DNA of 64,000 nucleotides from Chamaecyparis obtusa (taxonomy: Eukaryota > Streptophyta > Pinopsida > Cupressales > Cupressaceae): contig BSBK01014879.1 in assembly GCA_027943335.1 (NCBI GenBank), positions 1-64,000 of the forward strand. The letters run 5' to 3'. Position 1 is the first letter of the stretch. Each line of letters starts with the position of its first letter. The position numbers were made by a program, and so were the translations under genes. Of this stretch, positions 1 to 11,900 are shown one piece after another. The notes beneath the pieces were generated by a model, which worked only from the letters and a program-made list of their open reading frames with translations, was not told where the DNA came from and did no database searches.

Positions 1-259
1 CTACACAAGCAGGTTGGTCAATATTCACCAACAACACCATGAATTATAGAAGATTATTCATATCCCATGACCGTTGGGCATTTAGATAACACAGAAAAAT
101 AATATCGTGAACTACAGAGGAGTTATCGCACAATTTTTTTTTCTTCAGATTCTATAAAAAGAATATGTATTCATTCGAAGGTTCTCAGAAGATCACGACA
201 ATTTCCTTTTTGAAGATATGATGCTTTCATATTAATATCAATCTCCTTATGGGTTTATT
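1..259. other. Flank left of element B, no gene seen
   Basis: AT-rich sequence without a convincing reading frame or motif. It is the DNA into which element B inserted. The five bases before the B LTR (255-259, TTATT) are the presumed left target duplication, but the right copy cannot be checked because the B 3' LTR is truncated. Confidence 0.5.
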
Positions 260-1788
260 TGTTAGGCCATTTTTTTTGTCGTAGCAAAAATCCTTTAAAA
301 TGGCCTATCCTCCTTGCAGTTTTTTGTTAAGTTATCCCACCCTGCTGCACAATTTTGATTTGCATAGAAAATCCATGAAGTTTTATGTTGTGTTCTGTTA
401 GCCCCATGCTCTTCAATGTATCACCTTACCTCAGTCCAATTTGCAAGTGCTGAATTACAAAATCCAAAAAGATATTTAAGCTTCAAGGTCTACAGGAAAA
501 TAATTTCAAAAATCTGCCACAATGTCGAAAACCCACAGTGTTTCTGAAAATCCATGATGTTTTCAGTGTATGTGAAAACCTTTGTGTGTTTTCAACTTTG
601 TGCCTTCCAGATTTGGTGTGCTTACCTTTTGGTCTGCATGGAAACCTTGTGTGTTTTCAGACTTCGCTGTGCTGAAAACCCTGTGTGTTTTTGACCTCAT
701 AGTTTCCTATTTGCTGGTGTTCCCTAACTGCACAAGTGCGTTGGATGGTGGGCCCCAGGTTTTCAAAGGCTCTTCACTAATTGGTTGTCCACATGGCCGC
801 ATGTCAGACTTTCTGACATGCGATCATGCGACTACTTGCCACCTGTCTGCGTGGGGTCCCCAGTTCTTCCTGTTGTTTCGCTAACTAGCAGTCATGTTTT
901 CATTCCACGACTTGGCGACTTGTGGTTATCTCTTGGTCACTGGTTTTCTGGGTGGTTAATCCCTTAACATTCAACGACCTGGCAGGCGGTTAGTCGCGTA
1001 CTCGTTGAATGCTTGGGGGTTGGTCCGTGGGTCCCCATTTCTTTTTTATTGCCGATGTCAGAGATGAAGATCTACGGTCGGCGTGTGATCACATGGAATA
1101 TTCTCACCCCATGCGATCATGCACCCACTATCCAATTGGGTGTCGACCGGTTTGTTTGCAGTGGGCCCGCTATCGGAGTTGGTCATGTGGTGGCCTTTGG
1201 TTGGTTGTCGCATGATCACATAGCTTGATTTTTGGCTATGCGATCATAGCGAACCGGTTGACATGTGTCCCTAGGGCCCGGTGGTAGGTGGTAATATGGC
1301 ATCCACGGTAGTGACATGCTGAGTTCTGATTGGTTGCCGATGTGCCTGATTGGCAGGGGGTTTGCAATGGGACCCATGTTTTGCAGTGCTCGAGTGTGTT
1401 TGACATTCAGCAGTGAGTGCTAACGGTTAGTCACATGTTCGCATAACATTTTTCAAGGCTATGTGATCATGTGACTAAAATTTTGTAATAACCCTTAGCG
1501 GCGGTGGTTGTGTTGGCAGTTTTGGTTGCAGGTTGTTGTATGTTCGCATAGCTTGTCCCTAGGCTATGCGATCATGCGACTGACCGTCTATTGTCGCAGT
1601 TGCGGGGTTGTGGTGGTAACATTGCCAGGGATTTTTTTTGTGGGGTTTGTGACCGTTGGCTGTGGTTAGGAGACTGCGGTCACATGATCGCAAGGGTTAG
1701 TTTAGTGCCTTTTGATCATGCGACCAAGCATAAGGTGAAACATGAATTATTGTGGTGGTCAAGCTGATGACTGCACGATTGCGTGACT
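260..1788 (+). repeat. Element B 5' LTR, left part
   Basis: Matches the B 3' LTR (14088-14994) almost base for base over its first 900 bp, starting TGTTAGGCC followed by ATTTTT and a conserved AAAATGGCCTATCC block. It continues to the insertion point of element A, where TGACT (1784-1788) is one copy of the target duplication. Several quasi-palindromes with GATCATGCGAC-type right arms lie at about 1085-1125, 1208-1245, 1433-1475, 1541-1582 and 1679-1725. Confidence 0.82.
1784..1788 (+). repeat. Left target duplication of element A (TGACT)
   Basis: TGACT precedes the A 5' LTR and CGACT (10025-10029) follows its 3' LTR. The one difference is a C to T change at a CpG. Joining the two sides restores sequence homologous to the GCGCGACTAGGGCGAA-like block inside A's own LTR at about 8775, showing that A landed in an LTR of its own family. 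Confidence 0.85.
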
Positions 1789-2330
1789 TGTTAGGCCTTC
1801 TTTCTGTCATTGCAAAATCTTGAGACGTTCGCCTATTCCCTGCAATGTTTTTATTTTATTGTCCTGCCGTGCCTGTAATCTTAGTCTTGTCTTGCGATGA
1901 AAATCCTTATTGTTTCATGGTATGCGTGTCCTGCCCCTAGTAGTTTATGTTGTCACCTGGCCCTAGTTCAAACTGTATCCTCCTAATGTGCAAAACCCAA
2001 TGAGATTTTTGATTTTCAAGATACGTGAGAAGCATTTTAAAGTTCTGCCTTAGTGTCGAAAATCACAATGTTTTGAAAGTCCATGATGTTTTCGGTCTAT
2101 GTGTTTTCAATCTTTTACCAATAACCTGTGTTGTTTTCGACCTTATGCTTCCCGCTTTGTACACTTTTCTCTTGACATGTCAAAAACTTTGTGTGTTTTC
2201 GGTCCTCTTCGTCGAAAACATTGTGTGTTTTCGGCCCCGCACTAGTTCCCTTGTTTGCTGGTGTTTTCTCTAACTGCATAGGTGCGATGGGTGGTGGGCC
2301 GGGTTTTCAATGGCTCTTCTCTGATTGGAA

Positions 2331-3557
2331 GTCGCATGGCCGCATGTCAGACTTCTTTGACATGCGATCATGCGACCGCTTGCCAGCTGTCCATTGTGGG
2401 TCCAGTTCTTCCTGTTGTTCATCTTGGTTGGCGGTTAGGCTTTAATTTTGAGACTTGGTGATTATGTTGTTGCGCAATCTCTTCATCCTTGGCGGTTATC
2501 AGCTAACTTTCAGTGACCTGGCGGGATATCCTTTTCTCTTCATTTGTGTGATCTCCAAATATCGGGCGGTTATCTGCTAGCATCTCACGATCACGTGGGT
2601 GGTTAGTTTCCCGTAGTTGTGTGATCGCGGAATGGTGGGTCCTAGTTTCTGTTTGGTTGTCTCATGGTCTTCTTTGCTTAGCATGCAAGTGTGACATTAT
2701 GGGGCCAGAGATCAAAGATCTACGGTCGGTGTATGATCACATGGAATATTCCTTGGCCATGTGATCATGTGTCCTACCGTCCGATGTTGTGCTGACGGTT
2801 TGTTCGCTTTGGACCTGCTGGCGGATGTGGTGATGTGGCAGCCTTTGGTTGGCTGTCGCATGATTGCATAGCCCATTCTTTGGCTATGCGATCATGCAAT
2901 AGGATGCCAAGGTGTCCATGGCAATGCGGTGGTGGTTGCCATTTTCCTTGCGGTTATGCTACTGGTTGCGGTGGCGGGGGTGGCGGTTGCGTTTGGCTAA
3001 GGTTAGCAGGTTGTTGCATGCTCGCATAGCCCACTTTCAGGCTATGCGATCATACGACAGGGTGCCATGTGTCCCTGGGCCCTGTCTAGCTATTTGGTGG
3101 ACTCGGTGGAGGGTGCTGTCGTAGCGGTTTCTAGTTGGTCCGTGCTGGCAGGAAGGTGAGTTTGGAACATGGCCCCAGGCTTGGGTATCTTGGTGGTTGC
3201 AGCGTGTAGTGGCGTGACATGTGGCATTTGATGGGCCCAGCTGGGGTCTTAGTTTTGGGTGGTCCGGACAAAAGGATGGCGGGTGCCGATAAAATATGGT
3301 CTTGTCACGCATTCACAAGGAGTTTTGGTTGATTCGCTAGTTTATTTGGTGATTTAGCGAACAATGGTCGCGGTGATCGCTAGATCTTTTGGTGATGCCA
3401 TAAGGTATTGCATGATCTGGTGAAAATTCTTTGGTTCCCAGTTTGCCAAATAGGTGGGGCCCGTGTTTCGGTAGCAGCGGTGGTTTTATTGCAGTTACTG
3501 TTTGCAAGTTGTCGCATTTTTGCATAACCTATTTTCGCGTTATGCAATCATGCGACC
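2331..3557 (+). repeat. Quasi-palindrome cluster in A 5' LTR
   Basis: Five related hairpin-forming units lie at 2331-2377, 2733-2770, 2855-2899, 3013-3058 and 3511-3556. Typical left arm GTCGCATGATTGCATAG, a 10-15 base loop, then right arm CTATGCGATCATGCAA. The arms are more conserved between units than the intervening LTR sequence. Counterparts exist in the 3' LTR at about 7496-7544, 7898-7935, 8021-8066, 8173-8218 and 8669-8714. The function is unknown. Confidence 0.75.
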
Positions 3558-4152
3558 AAGCATAAAATGGAGCCCAATTCTTGTGGCAGTGAGAGATGAG
3601 ACTGCGTGTTTGTGCGACTGGGGTGAATGGTTAAGAAACTTAATGCCCACGAAGTGCTTATAACTATTGCATTTTCAAGTTTGATTTTCTATGAATTTTT
3701 AGCGACAGAGGGTACCATATTTTTATGCAATTGGAATGTAGAAGCGACCTATTTGGTGAGAAGTGATTTGCAGTATGGTCCAGGGTGCCTGGTGATTGTT
3801 TGCAAAGGGATTTGTACCATGAGGAATGATTACACTCTTGGCTCAAGAGGTGTTTGCAGGTGGCTGATTTGACTAATTTTCATGGCAGCTCCTAGCTCTC
3901 TATCATGGCTCGCAGATTTTCATGATTGCAGATCTGTTTGAGATTTTCTTTCTCTAGACTGCTTGGTTTCCTTCCCTTGTAATAAATTCTGATGTAAATT
4001 TTGGCATGTTGGGTGGTTGAGACCCTGCCCTAGCTGTCTGTAGCTTGTTGCATTCTCTAAGAATTCCAAGGCGGCTAGTGGTATAAGTTGCAATTTTTTG
4101 AATTTTGAGGGGGTTCCAAAATCTCATTACTTTTGGTCCAGGTTTCTGACTG

Positions 4153-4159
4153 TATATAA
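4153..4159 (+). promoter_or_regulatory. Possible TATA box of the A LTR
   Basis: TATATAA lies in the right third of the LTR and a similar block (GTATATACTGATAG) is kept in the 3' LTR near 9317. The position would give a long R-U5. Only the motif supports this. Confidence 0.3.
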
Positions 4160-4863
4160 CTGATAGAAGTCTGGTTTTGTGACTTTTCTCATCTTGGTGT
4201 CATTCTAATTGTAAGTTGATTCTGGATTTGTTAATGAAAACATCATTGAATCCCAATCTTGTATCTTGTGTATGTCTTCTTGCTTGTCTCTGAGCTCATA
4301 TATGTTAATATCACAAAGTGTGTTAATGTATGGTAAACAAAGAGTATTTTGAATTCATCTCTGAGTTTCTACCAAAGTTAGGATTAAAGCCTTTTAGGTG
4401 AATTCAGTGAGTTTACAGTTAGGTATAGAATTTGATGTCCTTGTGCTTGAGGGAAAGGGGTAATAGGCAAAGCACTTACTCTGGTTTGCATATGTTTGAT
4501 TTGAAGTATTCAGTTGAGGTATACAGTTAGGTGATTCTGAGCCCTAGGATAAGGCACTGGTCTTTCCTCTTGAGTTATGCATGGTTAACAACCACAAACA
4601 CAAACATCATTGATAAATCTTTAACAATCTTGTATTGAATATAGTAGCATATTATTTCAGACTCCTTTAGAGAAGTGAGTGAAGGGTACACCCGCCTGAG
4701 CACTGAAGCTCAAAAGTGTAGAAGGATCTTTGATCCTTGTTAGTTGGCCCTCTTCCTTGTGCACTTTGGAGTGGTGATAGAGTCAGGAGTTGTATTTGAA
4801 TTATCCATCAAAGTGTAAATCTGCAAGTTGAAGATCAAAGGGAATAATCCACAACCAACTAGA

Positions 4864-4881
4864 TGGCGACTCTATTGGGGA
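4864..4881 (+). promoter_or_regulatory. Element A primer binding site (Arg-tRNA type)
   Basis: TGGCGACTCTATTGGGGA starts three bases after the 5' LTR. It resembles the TGGCGACTC...GGGGA primer site known from plant Ogre/Tat elements, which pairs with the 3' end of an arginine tRNA. The element B counterpart at 11382 has two differences. Confidence 0.72.
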
Positions 4882-5662
4882 GAGTCTAGAATAGATTCAA
4901 ATACAAAAAAAAGCATTTGCAAATTTTCTCACTAAGTGTTGAGTGGCGACTCTGAGTCTCTATTTGGTCAGTGCTTTATAACAAGTGTGATATATTTGCA
5001 GTCCTGACAAGCAGTTATCCTGTGAGGTTGTCTTGTGATTGTTGGTTTTGAAGAAGGTTCAGAGTTGATGAGGTTCTCAACTGATTTAGATTTTTCCTCT
5101 GCAAAGAGGTGGCGACTCTACCAAGGTTGAAAAGTGGTTTGGAGGAGACTTCAGATCAATATTTTTTAGCATTCACAACATCTCCAGGTAATCCTATTTC
5201 AAAGCAAGAACAGTCCCTAATTAGGTGAACAAGTCATCAATGAAAAGGGAAGTTAGTCTTGAAGGTTTGATCATATTTCTAGATAAGAGTTTTAGTTTTG
5301 TAATGAGTATCAAAAGTATGTTGAGGTTTAAAGAGTCATTGGTTGCATGGGTTTGAAAAAAAAGCATTTTCATGAGAACAAGTTGTATTATGTTGTCAAT
5401 GCATTAATGTAGTTTCCAGCTTTGATTGATCAGAATGATGTTTCTAGGTCTGGGTGTTATCAGTCAGACCTTAGAATGTTGATAAAGATAAGAGACATTT
5501 ATCTCATAAGTCAAAGAATCCAACAGACTTGTACAAGGATTTTAAGATGTGCAATAGGGGAATGGAAAGAAGGGTCATCCCACTCATACTATAAGAAATT
5601 TCTTAATAGCTTGTGGTGAACTTCTTATGGGTATTGAGCTTCAAGATTTCTAGTATACTGAA
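4882..5662 (+). other. Element A leader region
   Basis: No solid reading frame. Two more copies of the ten-base primer-site core TGGCGACTCT occur at 4944-4953 and 5110-5119. Otherwise AT-rich leader sequence between primer site and ORF. Confidence 0.5.
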
Positions 5663-6751
5663 ATGTTTTTAGTACTTAGTATGCCTGAATCAGTTGGTTG
5701 GACTGCCTCTATTAGAAGTGTAGCACTAGAAAAGGTTAAGAAATGGATGGATTCATTTAGGAGTGATGAATTTGATGATGCTAGTGCTGATGATGGAACT
5801 TGTGATTATCAAGAGACAAAAGATGAGTCTGTAGATATGAGTTCCTACAGTGATGACTTGACACAAAAATTTTCAGCCCCTATCTTAGATGAGGAAGATA
5901 TTTGCAGTGAAGCAAATGAGATAGAGTGTGAAGTCCAGTACAAGCTAAGTAGTGAAAAAATTTCAGAGCTTTTGGATGTAGAGTTTCAAAGATGCACTCC
6001 TGAGTATGATTCTGAGATACCATGCCTAGTGGATATTATTTTTTATGAAGAAAAAATGAGTGATGGCATGGTGTGTGAGACTTCTATTGAGGTCCTTTCT
6101 CCCATTTTTGATATGCAAGTGGATGGTTCACATTATTGCAGTAAATTTGATAATGTTAGTGATGATGAGTATGATGATATGTGTACCAGCATGGATTCAA
6201 TTTTTCAAGTGCCTAATGTCTGTGGTTCCTCTTTATATTCTGATGCTGGAGAATATGGTAAGTTTGGAGGGGCTTTCTCAGATTTACAAATGACTAATAA
6301 GTCATCAGCTAACAATACTTGTTCCCTTTTAGATGATGCTGATGTAATTTGTAATCAGCAAGATGTTCCCATTATCATCCAGTCAAATTTTTGTCTTGAG
6401 AAGTTTTATATTAGTTTGTAGAGCAGGGAGAGAGAAAGTGTTTATTATTCATTGCAAACTAATGGTCAGAATGTTGGTGCTTCCAGTCATGGTGTTGAGT
6501 TGCAGTGTTTTCTTTTTTAGCATGGCGGTGAAAGTAAAGAGTGTGACATTTTGTTGTCACAAAATGGTCAACATCTATGGCAGCCTGATGTCTTTATCTT
6601 GCTAGACGATGGTGAGTATGGTGATCATTTTTTATATAAGGTGCTAAATGTGGATCACAGTGTTCTTGGCAGGATGGATGAGAAATGTATTTTCAGCTTT
6701 CCTTTGCTAAGTGGAGATGAAAATTACTTCTTTGATAGAGGAAAGATCTGA
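5663..6751 (+). pseudogene. Acidic ORF of element A, decayed
   Basis: One reading frame runs from 5663 to 6751 with two TAG stops (6419-6421 and 6518-6520). The protein is rich in Asp, Glu and Ser, with clusters such as SDDEYDDMC near residue 170 and VFILLDDGEYGDHF near its end, and finishes with FFDRGKI. The element B protein has the same style of acidic tail (DDGYDDIC, VFDRGKG), so the two are homologous. The capsid region that precedes the tail in B is absent, so A has lost the front of gag. There is no catalytic motif and no match to protease or RT. The function of the tail is unknown. Confidence 0.6.
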
Positions 6752-6953
6752 TCAAAATTTTTGGGGCCCTGAGCCTTTTGTGAATGTTGTAAATTCTATA
6801 AATATTTCCCTTCCTTGTTGTGTTTCTCCTTTTCCTGGTTCGGTTGCCAGTTTTTGAGTTCCCTATTTTTGTCCTGTGGGATGGTCTACTTTTGCTAGTG
6901 ATTCTAAGTCCTTGCTATGCCTACAGGAGGCATACATCCCCAAACAGAGCCAC

Positions 6954-9900
6954 TGTTAGGCCTTCTTTCTGTCATTGCAAAATCTTGAGACGTTGGCCTG
7001 TTCCCTGCAATGTTTTTATTTTGTTGTCCTGTCGTGCCTACAATCTCAGTCTTGTCTTGCAATGAAAATCCTTAGTGTTTCATGGTATGCGTGTCTTGCC
7101 CCTGGCAGTTTATGTTGTCACCTGGCCCTAGTTCAAACTGTATCTCCTAATGTGCAAAACCCAATAAGATTTTTGAGTTTCAAGGTCTGCGGGAAGCATT
7201 TTTAAAGTTCTGCCTCAGTGTTGAAAACCCACAGTGTTTTCAAAAGTCCATGATGTTTTCGGTCTGTGTGTTTTTGATCTTTTACCGATAACCTATGTTG
7301 TTTTTGACCTTGTGCTTCCCGCTCTATACACTTATCTGTTGACATGTCAGAAACTTTGTGTGTTTTCGGTCCTCTTCCGTCGAAAATATTGCATGTTTTT
7401 GGCCACGCACTAGTTCCCTGTTTGCTAGTGTTTTCTCTAACTGCGCAGGTGCAATGGTTGCTGGGCCCGATTTTCAATGGCTCTTCTCTGATTAGCTGTC
7501 GCATGGTCGCATGTCATACTTCTCTAACATGCAATCATGCGACCGTTTGCCAGCTATCCGTGTGGGTCCGGTTCTTCCTGTTGTTCATCCTGGCTAGCGG
7601 TTAGGCTTTTATTCTATGACTTGGCGATTGTGTTGTCGTGCAATCTCTTCATCCTCGGTGGTTATCAGCTAACTTTTAGCGACCTAGCGGGTGGTCTTTT
7701 TTCTCTTCAGTAGTGTGATCTCCAAATTTCTGGCGGTTATCTACTAGCATCTCACGATCACACGGGTGGTTAGTTTCCCATAGTCGCATGATCGCAGAAT
7801 GGTGGGTCCCAGTTTCTGTTCGGTTACATGGTGGTCTTCTTTGCTTAGCATGCAGTTGTGACATTGTGGGGCCAAAGATCGAAGATCTATGGTCTGCGCA
7901 TGATCGCATGGAATATTCCTTGGCCATGCGATCATGCACCCACCATCTGATGTGGTGTTGATGGTTTGTTCGCTATGGACTCGCTGGTGGCTGTGGTGAT
8001 GTGGTAGCCTTTGGTTGGCTATTACATGATCGCATATCCTATTCTTTGGCTATGCGATCATGTGACAGGATGCTACGTGTCCATGGAAATGCGGTGGTGA
8101 TTACAGTTTGCCTGACGGTTATGCTGTCGGTTGCGGGTGGCGGTGGTAGTTGCATTGGCTGAGGTTAGCGGGCTCTCGCATGCTCACATAGCCCACTTCT
8201 AGGCTATGCAATCATAGAATAGGGCACCATGTGTCTTTGGGGCCCATCTGGCTATTTCGTGGACTCGGTGGAGGGTTCTATCATGGTGGTTTCTGGTTGG
8301 TCCGTGCTGGCAGGAAGGTGAGTTTGGAACGTGGGCCCAGGCTTGGGTATCTCAATGGTTGTAGCGCATAGTGGCGTGACATGTGGCATTTGGTAGGTCC
8401 AGGTGGGGTCTTGGTTTTGGTGGTCCAAACAAAAGGATGGCGGTGCTGATAAAATATGGTCTTGTCGTGCATTCGCAAGGAGTTTTGGTGATTCGCTAGT
8501 TTGTTTGGCGATTCAACGAATAATGGTCGCATGATCGCTAGATCTTTTGGTGATGGCATAAGGTATTGCATGATTTGGCAAAAATTCTTCGGTCGCCAGT
8601 TCGCCAAATAGGGTCGGGCCAGTGTTCCGGTAGCGGCGGCGATTTTATTAGCGGTTACAGTTTGCGGGTTGTCGCGTGTTCGCATAACCTATTTTTGGGT
8701 TATGCGATCATGTGACCAAGCATAAAATGGAGCCTGATTCTTGTGGCAGTGAGAGATGAGATTTCACGGTTGCGCGACTAGGGCGAATGGTTAAGAAACT
8801 TAATGCCCGCAAAGTGCTTATAACCGTTGCATTTTCAAGTTTGATTTTCTGTAAATTTTTAGCGACAGAGGGTACCATATTTTTATGGAATTGAATGTAG
8901 AAGCAACCCTGTTTGGTGAGAAGCAATTTGCAGTGTGGTCCAGGGTACCTAGCAGTTGTTTGCAAAGGAATTTGTATGATGAGGAATGATTACACTCTTG
9001 GCTCGAGAGGTGTTTGTAGGTGGCCGATCTGACTGATTTTCATGGCAGCTCCTAGTTCTCTATCTTGGCCCGCAGATTTTCTTGATTGCAGATCTGTTTG
9101 AGATTTTTTTTCTCTGGACTGCTTGGTTTCCTGCCCTTGTAATAAATTCTAATGTAAATTTTGGCATGTCAGGTGGTTGAGAGCCTTGCCCTAGCTATTC
9201 GTAGCTTGTTGCATTCTCTCTGAGAATTCCAAGGTGGCTAGTGGTATAAGTTGCAATTTTTTGAATTTTGAGGGGGTTCCAAAATCTCATTTCTTTTGGT
9301 CCCAGGTTTATGACTGTATATACTGATAGAAGTCTAGTTTTGTGAATTTTCTCATCTTGGTGTCATTCTAATTGTATGCTGATTCTGGATTTGTTAATGA
9401 AAACATCATTGAATCCCAATCTTGTATCTTGTCTATGTCTTCTTGCTTGTCTCTGAGCTCATATATGTTAATATCACAAAATGTGTTAATGTATGGTAAA
9501 CAAAGAGTATTTTGAATTCATCTCTGAGTTTCTAACAAAGTTAGGATTAAAGCCTTTTAGGCAAATTCAGTGAGTTTATAGCAAGGTATAGAATTTGATG
9601 TCCTTGTGCTTGAGGGAAAGGGGTAATAGGCAAAGCACTTACTCTGGTTTCCATTATGTTTGATTTGAGGTATTTAGTTGAGGAATACAATTAGGTTATT
9701 CTAAGCCCTAGAATAAGGCACTGGTCTTTCCTCTTGAGGTATGCATGGTTAACAACCACAAACACAAACATCATTTGATAAATCTTTAACAATCTTGTAT
9801 TGAATATAGTAGCATATTGTTTCAGACTCCTTTACAGAAGTGAGTCAAGGGTACACCTGCCTGAGCACTAAAGCTCAAAGTGTAGAAGGATCTTTGATTC

Positions 9901-10024
9901 TTGTCAATTGGCCCTCTTCCTTGTGGACTTTGGAGTGGTGATAGAGTCAGGAGTTGAATTTGAATTATCCATCAAAGTGTAAATCTACAAGTTGAAGATC
10001 AAAGGGAATAATCCACAACCAACA
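6954..10024 (+). repeat. Element A 3' LTR
   Basis: Starts TGTTAGGCCTTC after CAGAGCCAC and ends CCACAACCAACA, directly before the CGACT target duplication. Collinear with the 5' LTR, including the palindrome units. Confidence 0.9.
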
Positions 10025-10029
10025 CGACT

Positions 10030-11378
10030 AAGGGCGAACAGTTAAGGAACATAAAGCCTATGATTGTATGGTGACCATTGCAGTTTGAATTTGAATTTCT
10101 AAGGGATTTACAGCGACAGGAGGTACCCAGAATTTATGGTTTTCTGGCCATTTTTTGATTTGTTTGGTGGCACCAGTGGTTGTAGTGTTGTCCTGGGTGT
10201 TCCATGATTATTTGCAGGGGTCTGTACCATGAGAAGAATGGCTCAAGAAGTGTTTGCAAGTGGTTGATTAGACTGGTTTTTTATGGCAATCTCCTGGTCT
10301 TATGGCCTGATCTTAGTAATATTCATAATTGCATATCAGTCTGAGACCTTTTCTCTTTGGATTGCCTAACTTTCCTGCCCCTGCAATATTTTTTTGATCG
10401 TTTTAGTTGGTCTAGTGGTTGCAGCCCTGGCCCTAGCTGTCTGTAGCTTATTGCAACTTGTTTTGGGTTTTCAAGGTAGCTAGTGGTATAAGTGGTCAAA
10501 TTTTTTACTTTGTAATGGTTCCAGCTTGGAAGTTCTGAGGTGTTCCTAGTCCTGGATCTGAGATTGTAACACTTTTTTGCATTCGGTATTCCATTGATGA
10601 TAGAGAAAAAGTTGCAAGTCTAAGCTATAATTTGCAAGCTTGACTCCTCTGGTTTGATTGGTTACATTTAAGGATTCTTCATACTTAATACAAATACAGG
10701 ACTCTTATCTCTCCTTTGTGTCAACTTAGGTAGATTATGAACTTTCTAGTTCTCTACATATTGTTTTATGTATATGTATCCATTCTTGAGTTCTAATCCA
10801 GGATTAGATGAAATGATGCTTTAGATGGGACATAGGTCTATCTTATTGTCTATGTAAGGATATCTCATAATTAGTAAAGGGGATTGTAGGTGTGTTTATG
10901 GCTTGGAATCTCAGCTATTGTCTGGTGTGTGTAGCATTCATGTTCTAGGAGATCTTGCCCAATGGATGAGGCACTAGCCTAAATGATTATCTCTTCATCA
11001 ACAAATACTGATTGAGGTTGTTATGATTCAAACATATAAATTAAGAACCATTCCTTAAGTTTTCAGCATTTGGTTGTGTAAGGTTCCACCCCATAGTAAT
11101 GGAGAGTCAATGAGTGTGTGGTTAACACTTAGTACTTTCTTACTATCCTTTTATCTGTTATTCAAACTTAGTTCTTGGTGTATGAAGTATATTTTATACT
11201 AGGTTAGATGCACCCACCTTGGTTTTGCAGAGCCAGAAGTAGAAGAGGGCATATTAAGTCCCTATAGTTGGTCCAGTTACCCTAAGACCTCATTACATTT
11301 TCAAGTTAACCATTCCTAAAATCCATCTGAGGGTATATTGGAAGCCCTAAGTGGCATAAGAGTTTTCAAACACCAACA
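10030..11378 (+). repeat. Element B 5' LTR, right part
   Basis: Continues the B LTR after the insertion of A. Its start (AAGGGCGAACAGTTAAGGAAC) is homologous to the A LTR near 8778, and it ends CACCAACA before the primer site. The B 3' LTR does not reach this part. Confidence 0.78.
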
Positions 11379-11381
11379 AGA

Positions 11382-11399
11382 TGGTGACTCTGCTGGGGA
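11382..11399 (+). promoter_or_regulatory. Element B primer binding site (Arg-tRNA type)
   Basis: TGGTGACTCTGCTGGGGA, three bases after the LTR end. Nearly identical to the Ogre-type arginine primer site. Another TGGCGACTCT core lies downstream at 11618-11627. Confidence 0.75.
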
Positions 11400-11900
11400 G
11401 ATGAAATAAGTCTACTAATAAGAGTATCCTAGAGTCTTGCTGTATTCAGTTTGGGGAAGAGTCTCATAAGTTTTCTAATCTAAAAATTGCTTTTCAGATT
11501 TACAAGTGTGCTACCTAGATTTGCTGATTGATTTATATGTGACTTTGTTGTGGGAGTGCTCAGAGTCTATTGGTATTTCAAGATAGATCAGTAAAGTTTG
11601 TGTCCTCTAAAGAGAGGTGGCGACTCTATGCTAGAAAGAACCTGAGTTGTGTAGTTTTGTTGGGACTTCATTTAGCTAAGAAGAAGGCAACAACATTCAG
11701 CAGGGTAATCCAGGTATTCTCCATTCAGTGTATTGCATTTGCATGGTCCTTATCAAATGGGATTATCATTAAAGAAAGGACATCTAAGTATGAAGTATGT
11801 AGGAAAGATTCAGTGACAAAAGAAGGTTCAATTCGAGTATAGATTTCCTGTCATTGGTCTTGAAGATTTTCAAATAGATGTGCAACAGTTGTAGCCAGTG

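Larger units (their letters stand above)
1789..4860 (+). repeat. Element A 5' LTR
   Basis: Pairs with 6954-10024 over its whole length. The terminal CA of the right end is mutated to CT here. It contains five or six quasi-palindromes and a TATATAA box near 4153. The far right end (about 4640-4860) also matches, inverted, the end of solo LTR I at 41440-41660. Confidence 0.9.
1789..10024 (+). mobile_element. Element A, non-autonomous Tat/Ogre-like LTR retrotransposon
   Basis: 8.24 kb element with two LTRs of 3072 and 3071 bp, both starting TGTTAGGCCTTCTTTCTGTC and ending in CCACAACCAAC plus A (5' copy CT). The internal part is just 2.1 kb. It holds an arginine-type primer site at 4864 and a decayed acidic reading frame (5663-6751) homologous to the tail of the element B protein. 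The gag capsid part seen in B is missing, and there is no pol. A is inserted in the B 5' LTR with a 5 bp target duplication. The LTRs differ at many scattered sites by eye, so the insertion is not recent. Confidence 0.88.

Noticed and set aside
1009..3312. Many short open frames in the LTRs of A and B
   Set aside because: They differ between the two LTR copies, overlap on both strands, and show no domain. They are chance frames in GC-richer LTR sequence.
2331..3557. CRISPR-like pattern of spaced repeats
   Set aside because: The units are quasi-palindromes with irregular spacing inside plant LTRs, with no cas genes and no constant spacer length.
5107..5125. Second LTR boundary suggested by TGGCGACTCT at 5110
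   Set aside because: No LTR end or TG/CA boundary precedes it; it is a repeated core in the leader.
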